Shown one piece after another: positions 16,903 through 25,008 of a DNA stretch of 64,000 nt (position 1 is the stretch's first letter; each line of letters begins with the position of its first letter). Source of the DNA: Nocardia wallacei (lineage in GTDB: Bacteria; Actinomycetota; Actinomycetes; Mycobacteriales; Mycobacteriaceae); contig NZ_JARWQD010000320.1 in assembly GCF_029869545.1 (NCBI RefSeq), positions 1 to 64,000 of the forward strand. The letters are read 5' to 3'. A program made the translations under genes and the position numbers. The notes under the pieces are model-generated. The model saw only the letters and a list, made by a program, of their open reading frames with translations, had not been told where the DNA came from and searched no databases.

Positions 16903-18117
16903 CTACGGCTGCGGGTGCGCAGTGGTTGAGCGCCATCGTGGCCGGGTCAGGTAGGTGGCCGCGCGCAGCACCCACTCCACCGGTCCGTAGGCGTGCCCAC
17001 GCAGCCACCATGCGCTGAACCACAGTTGGGCCGCGAAGGTGAGCAGCGCGATGCCGATCACCGCGGGCGGCGGCACGTCGTCGGCGAGCGCGAGCCCGTA
17101 GCCGGTGTAGACGAGCATGAACACCACGGACTGGCCGATGTAGTTGGTCGCGGCCATGCGCCCGGCCGGGGCCAGCCGCGCGACCGCGGTGGCCCACCGC
17201 GAGCGGGCGAGCCGGAGCACCAGCGCCATGTACGCGAAGGTCATCAGTGGATTCACCAGTTCCTGCACGCCGAACCAGTACGCGGGCGCGTGCAGCCAGC
17301 CCGCGCCGTCGGCCCAGGTGACGGCCGAAATCGGCAGTCCCGCACCGAATCCCGCCCACAGCACGCGCGGGGTCCAGCGGCGGATCAGCTCCCCGTCCTC
17401 GACGATTCGCCGCTTGCCCGCCGCCATACCGAGCAGGAACATCGCCAGGCTCGGAACGCCCTGTCCGATCCAGGTGAACAGCAGGAACAGCGGTCCGAAG
17501 TGCAGCTGGGTCTGCAGGGTGTCGGTGAAGCCGCCGGTGAATCCCTCGGCCAGGCGCCGCAGGTCGAAGATCTGGGCGAGGTCCGCGACCTGTCCGCTGG
17601 TCTCGGACCCCGGCAGCAGCAGTGCCGGGAGCGCGAACAGGATGTAGAGAACGGTCCCGGTGACGACCGCGGTGCGCGGGCGGAGCCTGCGCAGCAGGAT
17701 GAGGATCAGGCACAGCACCGCGTACAGCGTGAGAATGTCGCCGATCCACAACAGCAGGACGTGCGCCGACCCGATCGCGAACAGCGCGCCGCAGCGCCGC
17801 AGCAGCCGGGCGCGCGGCGATGCGCCCGCCCGTTCCGCGGCCGCGATCTGCAGCGTGAACGAGTAGCCGAACAGGAACGCGAACAGCAGATAGAACCGCC
17901 CGAGGAACAGCCCGTCCACCAGTCCCGTGGTGAAGGTGTCCAGGCCCCCGTCGAAGCGCGGACTCGGATGATCGCGCGGCCCGGTGAGATTCACCAGCGA
18001 CGTCACCACCACGACATTGGTGACCAGGATGCCGAACAGCGCGAACCCGCGCAGGATGTCGACCTCGGCGATCCGCCGTCCCGCCGCGGTGCGCGTCGAC
18101 TCGATCGGACCGGACAT
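16903..18117 (-). CDS. DUF418 (YeiB-like) multi-spanning membrane protein
   Basis: A 404-residue protein with about nine to ten hydrophobic helices. The N-terminus EVDILRGFALFGILVTNVVV and the C-terminal block ATNYIGQSVVFMLVYTGYG followed by LWFSAWWLRGHAYGPVEWVLR are DUF418 signatures. The family is related to acyltransferase-3 membrane domains, and its role is not firmly established. It lies upstream of the OafA-type gene on the same strand, with a 185-base gap, so both may act on the envelope. Confidence 0.85.
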   Translation of the reverse strand: MSGPIESTRTAAGRRIAEVDILRGFALFGILVTNVVVVTSLVNLTGPRDHPSPRFDGGLDTFTTGLVDGLFLGRFYLLFAFLFGYSFTLQIAAAERAGASPRARLLRRCGALFAIGSAHVLLLWIGDILTLYAVLCLILILLRRLRPRTAVVTGTVLYILFALPALLLPGSETSGQVADLAQIFDLRRLAEGFTGGFTDTLQTQLHFGPLFLLFTWIGQGVPSLAMFLLGMAAGKRRIVEDGELIRRWTPRVLWAGFGAGLPISAVTWADGAGWLHAPAYWFGVQELVNPLMTFAYMALVLRLARSRWATAVARLAPAGRMAATNYIGQSVVFMLVYTGYGLALADDVPPPAVIGIALLTFAAQLWFSAWWLRGHAYGPVEWVLRAATYLTRPRWRSTTAHPQP

Positions 18118-18265
18118 GCGCCCACGCTATGCCGCGCGATGGGTGATCCGCATCGCCCGCCGTACCGAATCCCCGCGGTCCCAACTACACCCGTGGAACG
18201 ACCCACCCCCACCCCAACGCAGTATTGACCCCACCCGCCCCGGTGCGGGCGTCTTCGCTTCCCTC

Positions 18266-18340
18266 TCGCACGCCCTGCGTGTTCCCGCACCGTTTACAAG
18301 GTCCTGCAAGGGGTGCGGGATCATGCAAGGCGTGCGGGAA
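18266..18340. repeat. inverted-repeat element, copy A (TGCGGGAA family)
   Basis: Two left-pointing units (TCGCACGCCCTGC and GTTCCCGCACC) face two right-pointing units (GCAAGGGGTGCGGGA and GCAAGGCGTGCGGGAA), so the stretch can fold into a long hairpin. A second element of the same design lies at 60446-60527. The right end reaches into the sigma-factor gene and supplies its stop codon. Confidence 0.65.
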
Positions 18341-19319
18341 GGTGGGGGTGGGGTAGTCCGCACCGGCGCACCAGGTCTGGGTTGCTGAAGACCGTGATGG
18401 TGGTGATTGTGTCGGATGTCGTTGTGAGGACTGCGATTCCGAAGGACTCGTAGGTGTGCGCGTCGCCGCGGAGGTAGGCCGCGGCGGCGGGCTGGCCGTT
18501 GACCGAGGTGGGCAGCATGCGCCATGTTCCGGGGGCGCCCAGCACCTGGGTGGACAGGTAGGTGACGCAGGTGTGCTTGCCGGAGAACCAGGTTCGCGAC
18601 GGCGGCATCTCGATCACGGCATCGCGGTGCAGGAGGCGTTCGAGCCGGGCGGCGTCGGCGGTCTCGAACGCGGCGATGTACTCGTCGAGCAGGGCGCGGC
18701 CGCGTGGATCGGTCGGCGCGCCGGGCTGCTCCGCGACGGCGGCCATGTGATCGAGGTGGGCGCGGGCCCGCTGCAGGGTGCTCTTGACCGCGGCGGTGCT
18801 GGTGCCGAGCAGTTCGGCGACCTCGGCGGCCGGGAAATCCAGGACGTCGCGCAACAGCAGCACCGCGCGCTGGCGGCCCGACAGGTGCTGCAGGGTGGCG
18901 ATCAGCGCGAGCCGGAGGCTGTCGCGGGTGACGGCCACCGCCGCCGGATCCTCGGCCTCGGGTGTTACCAGCGCGTCCGGGAGCGGGCCCAGCCACTCGG
19001 TGCCGGTGTCGGGATTCGGTGTGGCGTAAGGGTTTCCGCTGGCCGCGTCGAGCCCGGACGGCAGCACGCGCCGGGTGCGATGCCGCAGGGCGGTCAGGCA
19101 GAGGTTGGTCGCGATGCGGTAGAGCCACGTGCGTATCGACGAGCGCCCCTCGAATCCCGCATAGGCGCGCCACGCCCGCAGATACGTCTCCTGTACCAGA
19201 TCCTCGGCGTCGTCGTGCGATCCGAGCATGCGATAGCAGTAGGCCAGCAGTTCACGCCGGTACGGCCCGGCGAGCCCGGTGAACTCGGCATCGGGTGAGC
19301 CGTCCTCGGTCTGAGCCAT
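18321..19319 (-). CDS. ECF sigma factor, SigG/SigX5 type with SnoaL-like C-terminus
   Basis: A 332-residue protein. Sigma region 2 is at about residues 14-85 (YCYRMLGSHDDAEDLVQETY). Region 4 is at about 145-200 (LSGRQRAVLLLRDVLDFPAAEV then LLGTSTAAVKSTLQRAR). A SnoaL-like domain follows (about 215-320: LLDEYIAAFETADAARLERL and WFSGKHTCVTYL). This fusion defines the SigG-like group, where the extra domain is thought to modulate activity; no anti-sigma gene is adjacent. The last residues (PARLA and stop) are encoded by the repeat element at 18266-18340. It is divergent from a PPOX-type oxidoreductase. Confidence 0.88.
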   Translation of the reverse strand: MAQTEDGSPDAEFTGLAGPYRRELLAYCYRMLGSHDDAEDLVQETYLRAWRAYAGFEGRSSIRTWLYRIATNLCLTALRHRTRRVLPSGLDAASGNPYATPNPDTGTEWLGPLPDALVTPEAEDPAAVAVTRDSLRLALIATLQHLSGRQRAVLLLRDVLDFPAAEVAELLGTSTAAVKSTLQRARAHLDHMAAVAEQPGAPTDPRGRALLDEYIAAFETADAARLERLLHRDAVIEMPPSRTWFSGKHTCVTYLSTQVLGAPGTWRMLPTSVNGQPAAAAYLRGDAHTYESFGIAVLTTTSDTITTITVFSNPDLVRRCGLPHPHLPARLA

Positions 19320-19501
19320 GGCCTTCCTCGGGTTCGCGACAGTCCCGGGGACTGTATCGCGGCCATGCGCGGCGCCGATTTTCCCTGCCCCGAGCCGCGA
19401 GCCATTTCCGCATACCTGCGGCGAGGCAATTCCCGCCGACCCGATTCCTTTCCCGGATCCCCATGGTCCATATCCCCGTACCCACCTCGGAAGGAATCCT
19501 C

Positions 19502-19906
19502 ATGACCACACAACTCGACCGGGCGGCCCGTGCGGTGATCGACGGTGCGCATACCGCGATCCTCGCCACCAGCAATGCCGACGGCCGCCCGCAGTCGTCG
19601 GTGATCTTCGTGAAGTACGAGGACGACGCGATCGTCTTCAGCACGATCGAGGACCGGTTGAAGACCCGCAACATGCGGCGCGACCCGCGGGTGAGCCTGC
19701 TGTTGCTGAGCGCCGCCGGGAATTACGTCGAGGTCCGCGGCCGCGCCGACATCGCCCCCGACCCGGAGAAGGCGCTGCTGCGCGAGATGTACGACCGCTA
19801 CATGGGCGGCACGACCCCGCCGCCCGAACCCGAGGCGGTACGCCTGATCGTCCGCGTCCACCCCGAGCGGTTCTACGTCTGGCCGCCGAGGACCGGCCGG
19901 GCATAG
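19502..19906 (+). CDS. PPOX-class F420-dependent oxidoreductase
   Basis: A 134-residue split-barrel protein; ATG at 19502 follows GGAAGGA (19489-19495). The pattern AILATSNADGRPQSSVIFVKYEDD, then FSTIEDRLKTRNMRRDPRVSL and the closing RVHPERFYVWP is typical of actinobacterial PPOX-fold enzymes that use F420H2 or flavin. The reaction is unknown. It is divergent from the SigG-type sigma gene with a 182-base spacer that may hold a sigma-dependent promoter, and it is followed by the MFS operator. Confidence 0.82.
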   Translation: MTTQLDRAARAVIDGAHTAILATSNADGRPQSSVIFVKYEDDAIVFSTIEDRLKTRNMRRDPRVSLLLLSAAGNYVEVRGRADIAPDPEKALLREMYDRYMGGTTPPPEPEAVRLIVRVHPERFYVWPPRTGRA

Positions 19907-19920
19907 AGGCCGCCCATTAA

Positions 19921-19953
19921 TTGAACTATGGTACAAATAGTACGATAGTTCAA
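19921..19953 (+). promoter_or_regulatory. promoter/operator of MFS-TetR operon (14-bp dyad)
   Basis: TTGAACTATGGTAC (19921-19934), centre AAATA, GTACGATAGTTCAA (19940-19953): 13 of 14 positions are complementary. A -35 TTGAAC (19921-19926) and -10 GATAGT (19944-19949) with a 17-base spacer lie inside the two arms. Binding here would fully cover the promoter. The TetR gene at the end of the operon is the likely repressor. Confidence 0.7.
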
Positions 19954-19968
19954 CTATTGGGAGGCGAG

Positions 19969-21507
19969 ATGGGCACGACGAAGTGGCGCGCGTGGAGCGG
20001 CCTGGCGCTGCTGGCATTGCCGACCCTGCTGCTGGGCCTGGACGTGACCGCGCTCTACCTCGTCGTCCCGAACCTGGCCGCGGACCTGCAACCGACCGCG
20101 ACGGAGACGCTGTGGATCATGGATGCCTACGGCTTCTTCATCGCGGGATTCCTCATCACGATGGGCACGCTCGGCGACCGGATCGGGCGGCGCCGGTTGC
20201 TGATGGCCGGAACGGCCGCGTTCGCCGCCGCCTCGGTCTGCGCGGCGTTCGCCCCGGGCGTCGAGTGGCTGATCGCGGCGCGGGCGCTGCTCGGGGTCGC
20301 GGGCGCCACCCTCATGCCCTCGACGCTCTCGCTGATCAGCACGATATTCACCGCCCCCCGGCAGCGGGCGTTGGCGATCGGGGTGTGGGCGACGATGTTC
20401 GCGCTCGGCATGGCGGCGGGCCCCGTCGTGGGCGGTGTGCTGGTTGCCGAATTCTGGTGGGGCGCGGTCTTTCTCGTGGCGGTGCCGGTCGCCGCGGTGG
20501 TGCTGGCGGGCGCGCCGTGGCTGCTGCCGGAGTTCCGGACCCGCGCCGGGCGGATCGACCTGCCCAGCGTCGGGTTGTCGCTGGCGGCGATGCTGCCGAT
20601 CACCTACGCCATCAAACACGCGGCCGCGCACGGCATCGACCCCCGGGCGTCGATCGCCGTCGTTCTCGGCGGTGGCGCCGCGGTCGCCTTCGTCCGCCGC
20701 CAGCTCCGGCTCCCGGAACCGCTGCTGGACATGAAACTCTTTACCGGACGGGCCTTTTCGGCCGCGCTGGCCGTCCTGCTGGTCGGCCTGGTCGGCTTCG
20801 GCGGGGTGATGTTCCTGGTCACCCAGTACCTGCAGCTCGTCGAGGGCATGACACCCGCCGCGGCCGGGCTGTGGATGGGGCCGCCCGCGCTGGCCATGCT
20901 CGTCGGTGCGCTCGGCGCGCCGCTGGTGGCCCGCCGCGTCTCGCCCGGCATCGTCATGGCGGCCACCCTGGCGCTGTCGCTGATCGGATACGGTCTGCTC
21001 GCCGGGGCCGGGATCGACAGCACGCCGACGGTGGTCACCGGATTCGCGTTCGTGTATCTCGGGCTCGGCGTCATCGCCGCGCTGGGGACCGACATCGTCG
21101 TGGGCGCGGCGCCCGCGGCGAGGTCGGGATCGGCGGCCGCGCTGTCGGAGACCGTGCAGGAACTCGGGATCGCGGCCGGGGTCGCGCTGCTGGGAAGCCT
21201 CACGACGGCGATCTATCGGGCGAGGATCGAGGTTCCGCCGGGTCTGCCGCCCGCCACGGCGGAGATCTACGGCGACAGTCTCTCCGGAGCGTCGTCGGTC
21301 GTGGACCAGCTGCCGAATGGGGCCCTCGAGCAGGCGCGCTCCGCGTTCACGAGCGGACTCGGCGGCGCCGCGGTCGCAGCGGGTGTCGCGGTCGCGGCGG
21401 CCGCGACGGTCTGCTTCGTGATGCTGCGGCACATCCGGCCCCTCGGTGGTGCCGAGACCGAGGCGGAGCCGATACCCTCGACCTCGTGGAGCGGCGATGA
21501 TCGGTGA
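19969..21507 (+). CDS. MFS drug-efflux transporter, 14-helix (DHA2) type
   Basis: A 512-residue membrane protein; ATG at 19969 follows GGGAGGCGAG. About 14 hydrophobic segments are present. The motif-A loop is GTLGDRIGRRRLL (about residues 66-78), and an antiporter motif-C-like GVWATMFALGMAAGPVVGG follows in helix 5. This is the proton-coupled multidrug efflux family (QacA/LfrA type). The gene overlaps the following TetR gene by 11 bases and has a strong dyad at its promoter, so it is probably induced by its own substrates. Confidence 0.88.
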   Translation: MGTTKWRAWSGLALLALPTLLLGLDVTALYLVVPNLAADLQPTATETLWIMDAYGFFIAGFLITMGTLGDRIGRRRLLMAGTAAFAAASVCAAFAPGVEWLIAARALLGVAGATLMPSTLSLISTIFTAPRQRALAIGVWATMFALGMAAGPVVGGVLVAEFWWGAVFLVAVPVAAVVLAGAPWLLPEFRTRAGRIDLPSVGLSLAAMLPITYAIKHAAAHGIDPRASIAVVLGGGAAVAFVRRQLRLPEPLLDMKLFTGRAFSAALAVLLVGLVGFGGVMFLVTQYLQLVEGMTPAAAGLWMGPPALAMLVGALGAPLVARRVSPGIVMAATLALSLIGYGLLAGAGIDSTPTVVTGFAFVYLGLGVIAALGTDIVVGAAPAARSGSAAALSETVQELGIAAGVALLGSLTTAIYRARIEVPPGLPPATAEIYGDSLSGASSVVDQLPNGALEQARSAFTSGLGGAAVAAGVAVAAAATVCFVMLRHIRPLGGAETEAEPIPSTSWSGDDR

Positions 21508-22075
21508 GGCGACGGCGGACGAGCACAGCGGCGTCGACGGGCGCACGCTGCGCGGTCATCGCCGCCGGGCCCAGATCATCGAGGCGACACTCGCCGTCGT
21601 CTGCCGCGACGGTGCCGCGGGCGTCACCCATCGGACCGTGGCCAAAGAGGCCGGGATCACCACCAGCCTGACCCTCTACTACTTCGCCACCCTCGACGAC
21701 CTGCTGGTGGCCGCCCTCACCAGCGTCACCGACGGCTACACCCACCGCATCCGCCGACTCATCGATGACGATGAGGACCCGCTCGGCGGGCTGGCCCGGC
21801 TCATCGCCGAGTCCGGCGGTCCGGGCCGCGAGCGCGCCCTCGCCGAACGGGAGCTGTCGACGCTGGCGGCTCGCCGTCCCGCCCTGCGCACCGCGGCGCG
21901 CGGCTGGCGCGACAACGTCGCCGAGCTGGCCCGGACGCGAACCGACGACCCCGACGCGATCGAAGCCTTCGTCGCCCTCACCGACGGTTTGTGCACCGCG
22001 CTGCTGCTCGGCGACCGCGAGGCCGACCCGGACCATATTCGCGCGGTCCTCACCAGGGCGCTACCGGGGGCATAG
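21497..22075 (+). CDS. TetR family repressor of the MFS operon
   Basis: A 192-residue protein beginning MIGEATADEHSGVDG. The TetR HTH is ATLAVVCRDGAAGVTHRTVA then EAGITTSLTLYYFATLDDLL (about residues 28-66). The start lies inside the transporter gene (11-base overlap), giving coupled expression. It most likely binds the 14-bp dyad at 19921-19953 and is released by an efflux substrate, as for LfrR/LfrA-type pairs; this is inferred from arrangement. Confidence 0.87.
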   Translation: MIGEATADEHSGVDGRTLRGHRRRAQIIEATLAVVCRDGAAGVTHRTVAKEAGITTSLTLYYFATLDDLLVAALTSVTDGYTHRIRRLIDDDEDPLGGLARLIAESGGPGRERALAERELSTLAARRPALRTAARGWRDNVAELARTRTDDPDAIEAFVALTDGLCTALLLGDREADPDHIRAVLTRALPGA

Positions 22076-22116
22076 CCGGGCGGGGGTGGCGCGACCCGGG
22101 CCCGGATGTTTCGATC

Positions 22117-22572
22117 ATGGGCATGACCGCGGAATCACGCATCGTATCGACCGGCCGGGAGATCGCCGCCGGGGCGGACCGGATCTTCGAACTGATCGCC
22201 GACCCGGCCCAGCAGCCGCGCTGGGACGGCAACGACAACCTGGCGGAAGCCGCTGCGGGACAACGTCCCAAGGCCGTGGGGGACGTATTCGACATGACGC
22301 TGACCAACGGCCAGGTCCGCGAGAACCACATCGTCGAATTCGAGGAGGGGCGCCGGATCGCCTGGCGGCCTTCGGAGCCGGGCGCGCAGCCACCCGGCCA
22401 CCTGTGGCGCTGGGAGCTCGAGCCGGTGGACGATACGCGCACCCGGGTCACCCACACCTACGACTGGTCGCAGCTGACCGACGAGAAGCGTCTCGTCCGC
22501 GCCCGCGCCACCACCGCCGACAAGCTGCGGGCGTCGCTCGACCGGCTCGCCGCCGTCGCGGAGGAGTCCTGA
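22117..22572 (+). CDS. SRPBCC (START-like) family protein
   Basis: A 151-residue protein with the helix-grip pattern: AGADRIFELIADPAQQPRWD (about 20-40), strands GDVFDMTLTNGQVRENHIVEF, and RRIAWRPSEP before a WRWELEPVDDTRTRVTHTYDW block and a long C-terminal helix. Such proteins bind hydrophobic ligands or act in polyketide and lipid handling. It lies 41 bases after the TetR gene on the same strand and may be read through. ATG at 22117 or 22123 is possible. Confidence 0.75.
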   Translation: MGMTAESRIVSTGREIAAGADRIFELIADPAQQPRWDGNDNLAEAAAGQRPKAVGDVFDMTLTNGQVRENHIVEFEEGRRIAWRPSEPGAQPPGHLWRWELEPVDDTRTRVTHTYDWSQLTDEKRLVRARATTADKLRASLDRLAAVAEES

Positions 22573-22587
22573 AAACTCCTGCGCCCG

Positions 22588-23811
22588 TTACCTATTGGTG
22601 CGGTAACTGCTCGCGACGAGGGCCGAGCGCAGGTACCACAGCCCGGCCGGTTGGGTGGGGTCGAGACCGGTCAGCTGGGCGACGCGCTTGAGCCGGTAGT
22701 CGACGGTGTTGGTGTGCACGTGCAGGGCCCGCGCGGTCTGCTGGCGATTGAGGTTGGTGCCGATGTGCCGGCGGAGCGTGTCGAGCAGTTCGGGATGCGT
22801 GTCGAGGGCGTCCAGCAGCGCGCCGAGATGTTCGCGGCCCGGGCCCGGGCGGGTCAGCTGGTATTCGAGGGCGAGCTCGTCGAAGCGGTACAGCCCGGGG
22901 CTGCACCGCAGGCGCTGCACCATGTCGAGCAGTTCGTGGGCGCGGCGGGCGGCACCGGGAATGTCGGTGGCGTCGGCGTCCACCACCGCGGCGGTGACCG
23001 GCACCTGCGCGTTGCGGGATACGAACGCCACGAACTCGTCGAGATCGTCGTCGGCGAGGGTCTCGGCGGGAACCAGTACCGTGCCGCCGTCGATGCTGAG
23101 CAGCGACAGCGCGGTGTCGGCGCAGCGGTCGGCCAGCGCCGCCTGCACCCGGCGCAGCTTGCGCCGCGCGACCACCTGCCGGTTGATCGCCGGGTTGCGT
23201 TCGTCGGGGTGCGGCGGAACCGCCAGGGCGACAACGTGATACGCCTCGGCGATCTCGATCCCGGACTCGCGCGCCATCACCGAGGTCGGGTGCCCGGCGA
23301 GCAGGGCCGAGGTGAGCGTGTGGACGGCGGTGTGGTGCTCCCCGACGACGCCGCGCAGCTCGCGGACGTAGGCGCGCGACACCGTGGCGTTGATCGTGTC
23401 GAGCACGTCGAGCAGCCGCCGCGACGCGCCCTTGACGGTGTCGAAGTCGTCGGGGGTGGCACGGTCGAGGATGAGGTCGAAACCGAGCTTGAAGCCCTCG
23501 TGCAGGGCGTGCTGGATGGTGTCGATCGGGATGCCCTCGCGGGCCCAGTTGGCGGCGGCCTGCTCGAGCCGTGCCGTCTTGTCGGGGACGTCGGTGCCGT
23601 CGAGCATGCTGATCGCCAGCTCCAGGCACGCGCGCGTGACCGCGGTGATGTCGCCGCGCAGCGCATCGCCGGGCAGCGTCCGGCACGGGGCGACCGTATC
23701 GACGAAGTGGCCCACCATCTTTCGCGCCAGCGCCCGCACGTCCTTGAGCGGCGAGGTGACCGGCTGTCCCGACATCGTGAGGTCCCGCTGGTCGGTGCTG
23801 ATGGCCGTCAT
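22588..23811 (-). CDS. PucR-type helix-turn-helix regulator
   Basis: A 407-residue protein (MTAISTDQRDLTMSGQPV start; purine-rich GGAAGGGA upstream of ATG at 23811). The N-terminal helical half is followed by a CdaR/GGDEF-like middle and a canonical PucR C-terminal HTH, TARALHVHTNTVDYRLKRV, then LTGLDPTQPAGLWYLRSALV. It is a paralogue of the 6208 gene and has kept the standard DNA-reading helix. It lies convergent to the SRPBCC gene with a 15-base gap. Target genes are not apparent. Confidence 0.83.
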   Translation of the reverse strand: MTAISTDQRDLTMSGQPVTSPLKDVRALARKMVGHFVDTVAPCRTLPGDALRGDITAVTRACLELAISMLDGTDVPDKTARLEQAAANWAREGIPIDTIQHALHEGFKLGFDLILDRATPDDFDTVKGASRRLLDVLDTINATVSRAYVRELRGVVGEHHTAVHTLTSALLAGHPTSVMARESGIEIAEAYHVVALAVPPHPDERNPAINRQVVARRKLRRVQAALADRCADTALSLLSIDGGTVLVPAETLADDDLDEFVAFVSRNAQVPVTAAVVDADATDIPGAARRAHELLDMVQRLRCSPGLYRFDELALEYQLTRPGPGREHLGALLDALDTHPELLDTLRRHIGTNLNRQQTARALHVHTNTVDYRLKRVAQLTGLDPTQPAGLWYLRSALVASSYRTNR

Positions 23812-23992
23812 CGTGGATTCCCTTCCGCTGCCGCGGCATTCGCGTAGCACCTCACGGTAACGCTTCGGTCACGGGCGCAAGGACAACCGGCCGAGGTTCT
23901 GTGACCAGGGCGGGAACCTGGTCGCACGCGATTGTGAGTGGTCACTGGATGCGGACGATTTTGTGAGAAGTCACAACGACGGCCGCGGCCGC

Positions 23993-24385
23993 TCAGCCCT
24001 TGTGCTGGGCGATCTGGATGAGGTTGCCGCAGGTGTCGTCCAGGACGGCGGTTTCGACGACGCCGTGATCGAGCGGCTGCTGGGTGAACCGTACGCCCAG
24101 CCCGGTCAGCCGGTCGTATTCGGCCCGGATGTCGTCGACGGCGAAGGAGGTGTACGGGATGCCGTCCTCCACCAGGGCCTTCTTGAACGGGCCCGCCGCG
24201 GGATGGCCGTCGGGTTCGAGCAGCAGCTCGACGCCGTCGGGGTCCTGCGGGGAGACCACGGTGAGCCAGCGGGCGTCGCCCACGGGGACGTCGGTCTTCT
24301 TCACGAAGCCGAGCACCTCGGTGTAGAAGCGTTCGGCCTTGGCCTGATCGTCGACCAGCACGCTGGTCACGTTGATGCGCAGCAT
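23993..24385 (-). CDS. VOC (glyoxalase-like) family protein
   Basis: A 130-residue protein with two beta-alpha-beta-beta-beta modules. The first is MLRINVTSVLVDDQAKAERF and YTEVLGFVKKTDVPVGD; the second begins IPYTSFAVDDIRAEYDRL and ends ETAVLDDTCGNLIQIAQ. This matches small vicinal-oxygen-chelate enzymes or antibiotic-binding proteins. It lies four bases downstream of the ArsR-type gene in the same operon. The ArsR-VOC pairing is common in actinobacteria and suggests a stress-induced detoxifying function. Confidence 0.85.
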   Translation of the reverse strand: MLRINVTSVLVDDQAKAERFYTEVLGFVKKTDVPVGDARWLTVVSPQDPDGVELLLEPDGHPAAGPFKKALVEDGIPYTSFAVDDIRAEYDRLTGLGVRFTQQPLDHGVVETAVLDDTCGNLIQIAQHKG

Positions 24386-24389
24386 TCGT

Positions 24390-24677
24390 CTACTCCTTCA
24401 GCCAGCGGTCGGTGAGATTCCGCAGCGGTTCGCGATTCAGGTGATGGAACTTGTACCGGCCCTCCCGGCGGGCGCGCACCAATCCGGCGGCGGCGAGCAC
24501 GTCCAAATGCTGGGAGATGGCCTGCCGGGTGGACGACAGGTGATGCTTCATGGTCAGTCTGCCGCACAGCTCGAACAGGGTCTGTCCGTCGCGCTCGGCG
24601 AGTTCGTCGAGGATCACCCGCCGCGTGCTGTCGGCCAGCGCCTTGAACACCTCGCCGGTATCGAACCCGTTGTCCAC
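24390..24677 (-). CDS. ArsR family winged-helix regulator (leaderless)
   Basis: A 95-residue protein with GTG start at 24677. The ArsR core is VFKALADSTRRVILDELAERDGQ then LSSTRQAISQHLDVLAAAGLVRARREGRYKFH. No metal-binding CxC pair is seen (only one Cys, in FELCGRL), so it is not an obvious metal sensor; it belongs to the group found with VOC, SRPBCC or glyoxalase genes. The start sits at the predicted transcription start, and a dyad lies in the promoter, indicating autorepression with the downstream VOC gene. Confidence 0.87.
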   Translation of the reverse strand: MDNGFDTGEVFKALADSTRRVILDELAERDGQTLFELCGRLTMKHHLSSTRQAISQHLDVLAAAGLVRARREGRYKFHHLNREPLRNLTDRWLKE

Positions 24678-24683
24678 GCGCCC

Positions 24684-24713
24684 AGTATATGCAAGTGGCT
24701 ACTTGCCTGTCAC
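24684..24713 (-). promoter_or_regulatory. leaderless ArsR promoter with embedded dyad
   Basis: Minus strand: GTGACA (24713-24708), 18-base spacer, TATACT (24689-24684). A perfect dyad GCAAGT-GGCT-ACTTGC occupies 24691-24706, between the two hexamers. The GTG start at 24677 lies seven bases beyond the -10, so no 5' leader is expected. Confidence 0.6.
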
Positions 24714-24767
24714 GTCCTAGCCCGGATAACCGCCACGACCTCGGATGCCCTCTTCCTCGAGCGCCCG

Positions 24768-24915
24768 GGATGGACAACCTTCCCTCCCGAATTCCCGGCA
24801 CGGAAAACCCCTCGAGTCCCTGGCATGGAAGACCATTTGAGCCCGGCATGGAAGGCCCTCTTGTATTCCCGGCATGGAAGGCCCCTCTTGTATTCCCGGC
24901 GTGCTTTTGGCCGGG
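24768..24915. repeat. degenerate 27-bp tandem repeat, about 5-6 units
   Basis: Units close to CCCGGCATGGAAGGCCCCTC plus TTGTATT recur five to six times in the gene-free interval 24678-25008. The two central units (24842-24894) differ by a one-base indel. Outer units are diverged (CCCGGCACGGAAAACCCC, CCTGGCATGGAAGACC). Its unit length and sequence differ from the 25-bp array at 5425-5990, but its setting is the same: between regulator and enzyme genes. Confidence 0.75.
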
Positions 24916-25008
24916 ATCCCCGCCATGCCTGCGCAATCGCCCCGGTCGGCGCGACCGGCCGGAGTAGGCTGAATCCGGCTCGGGTTGGGCGGCTTCCGAG
25001 GAGGCGGC

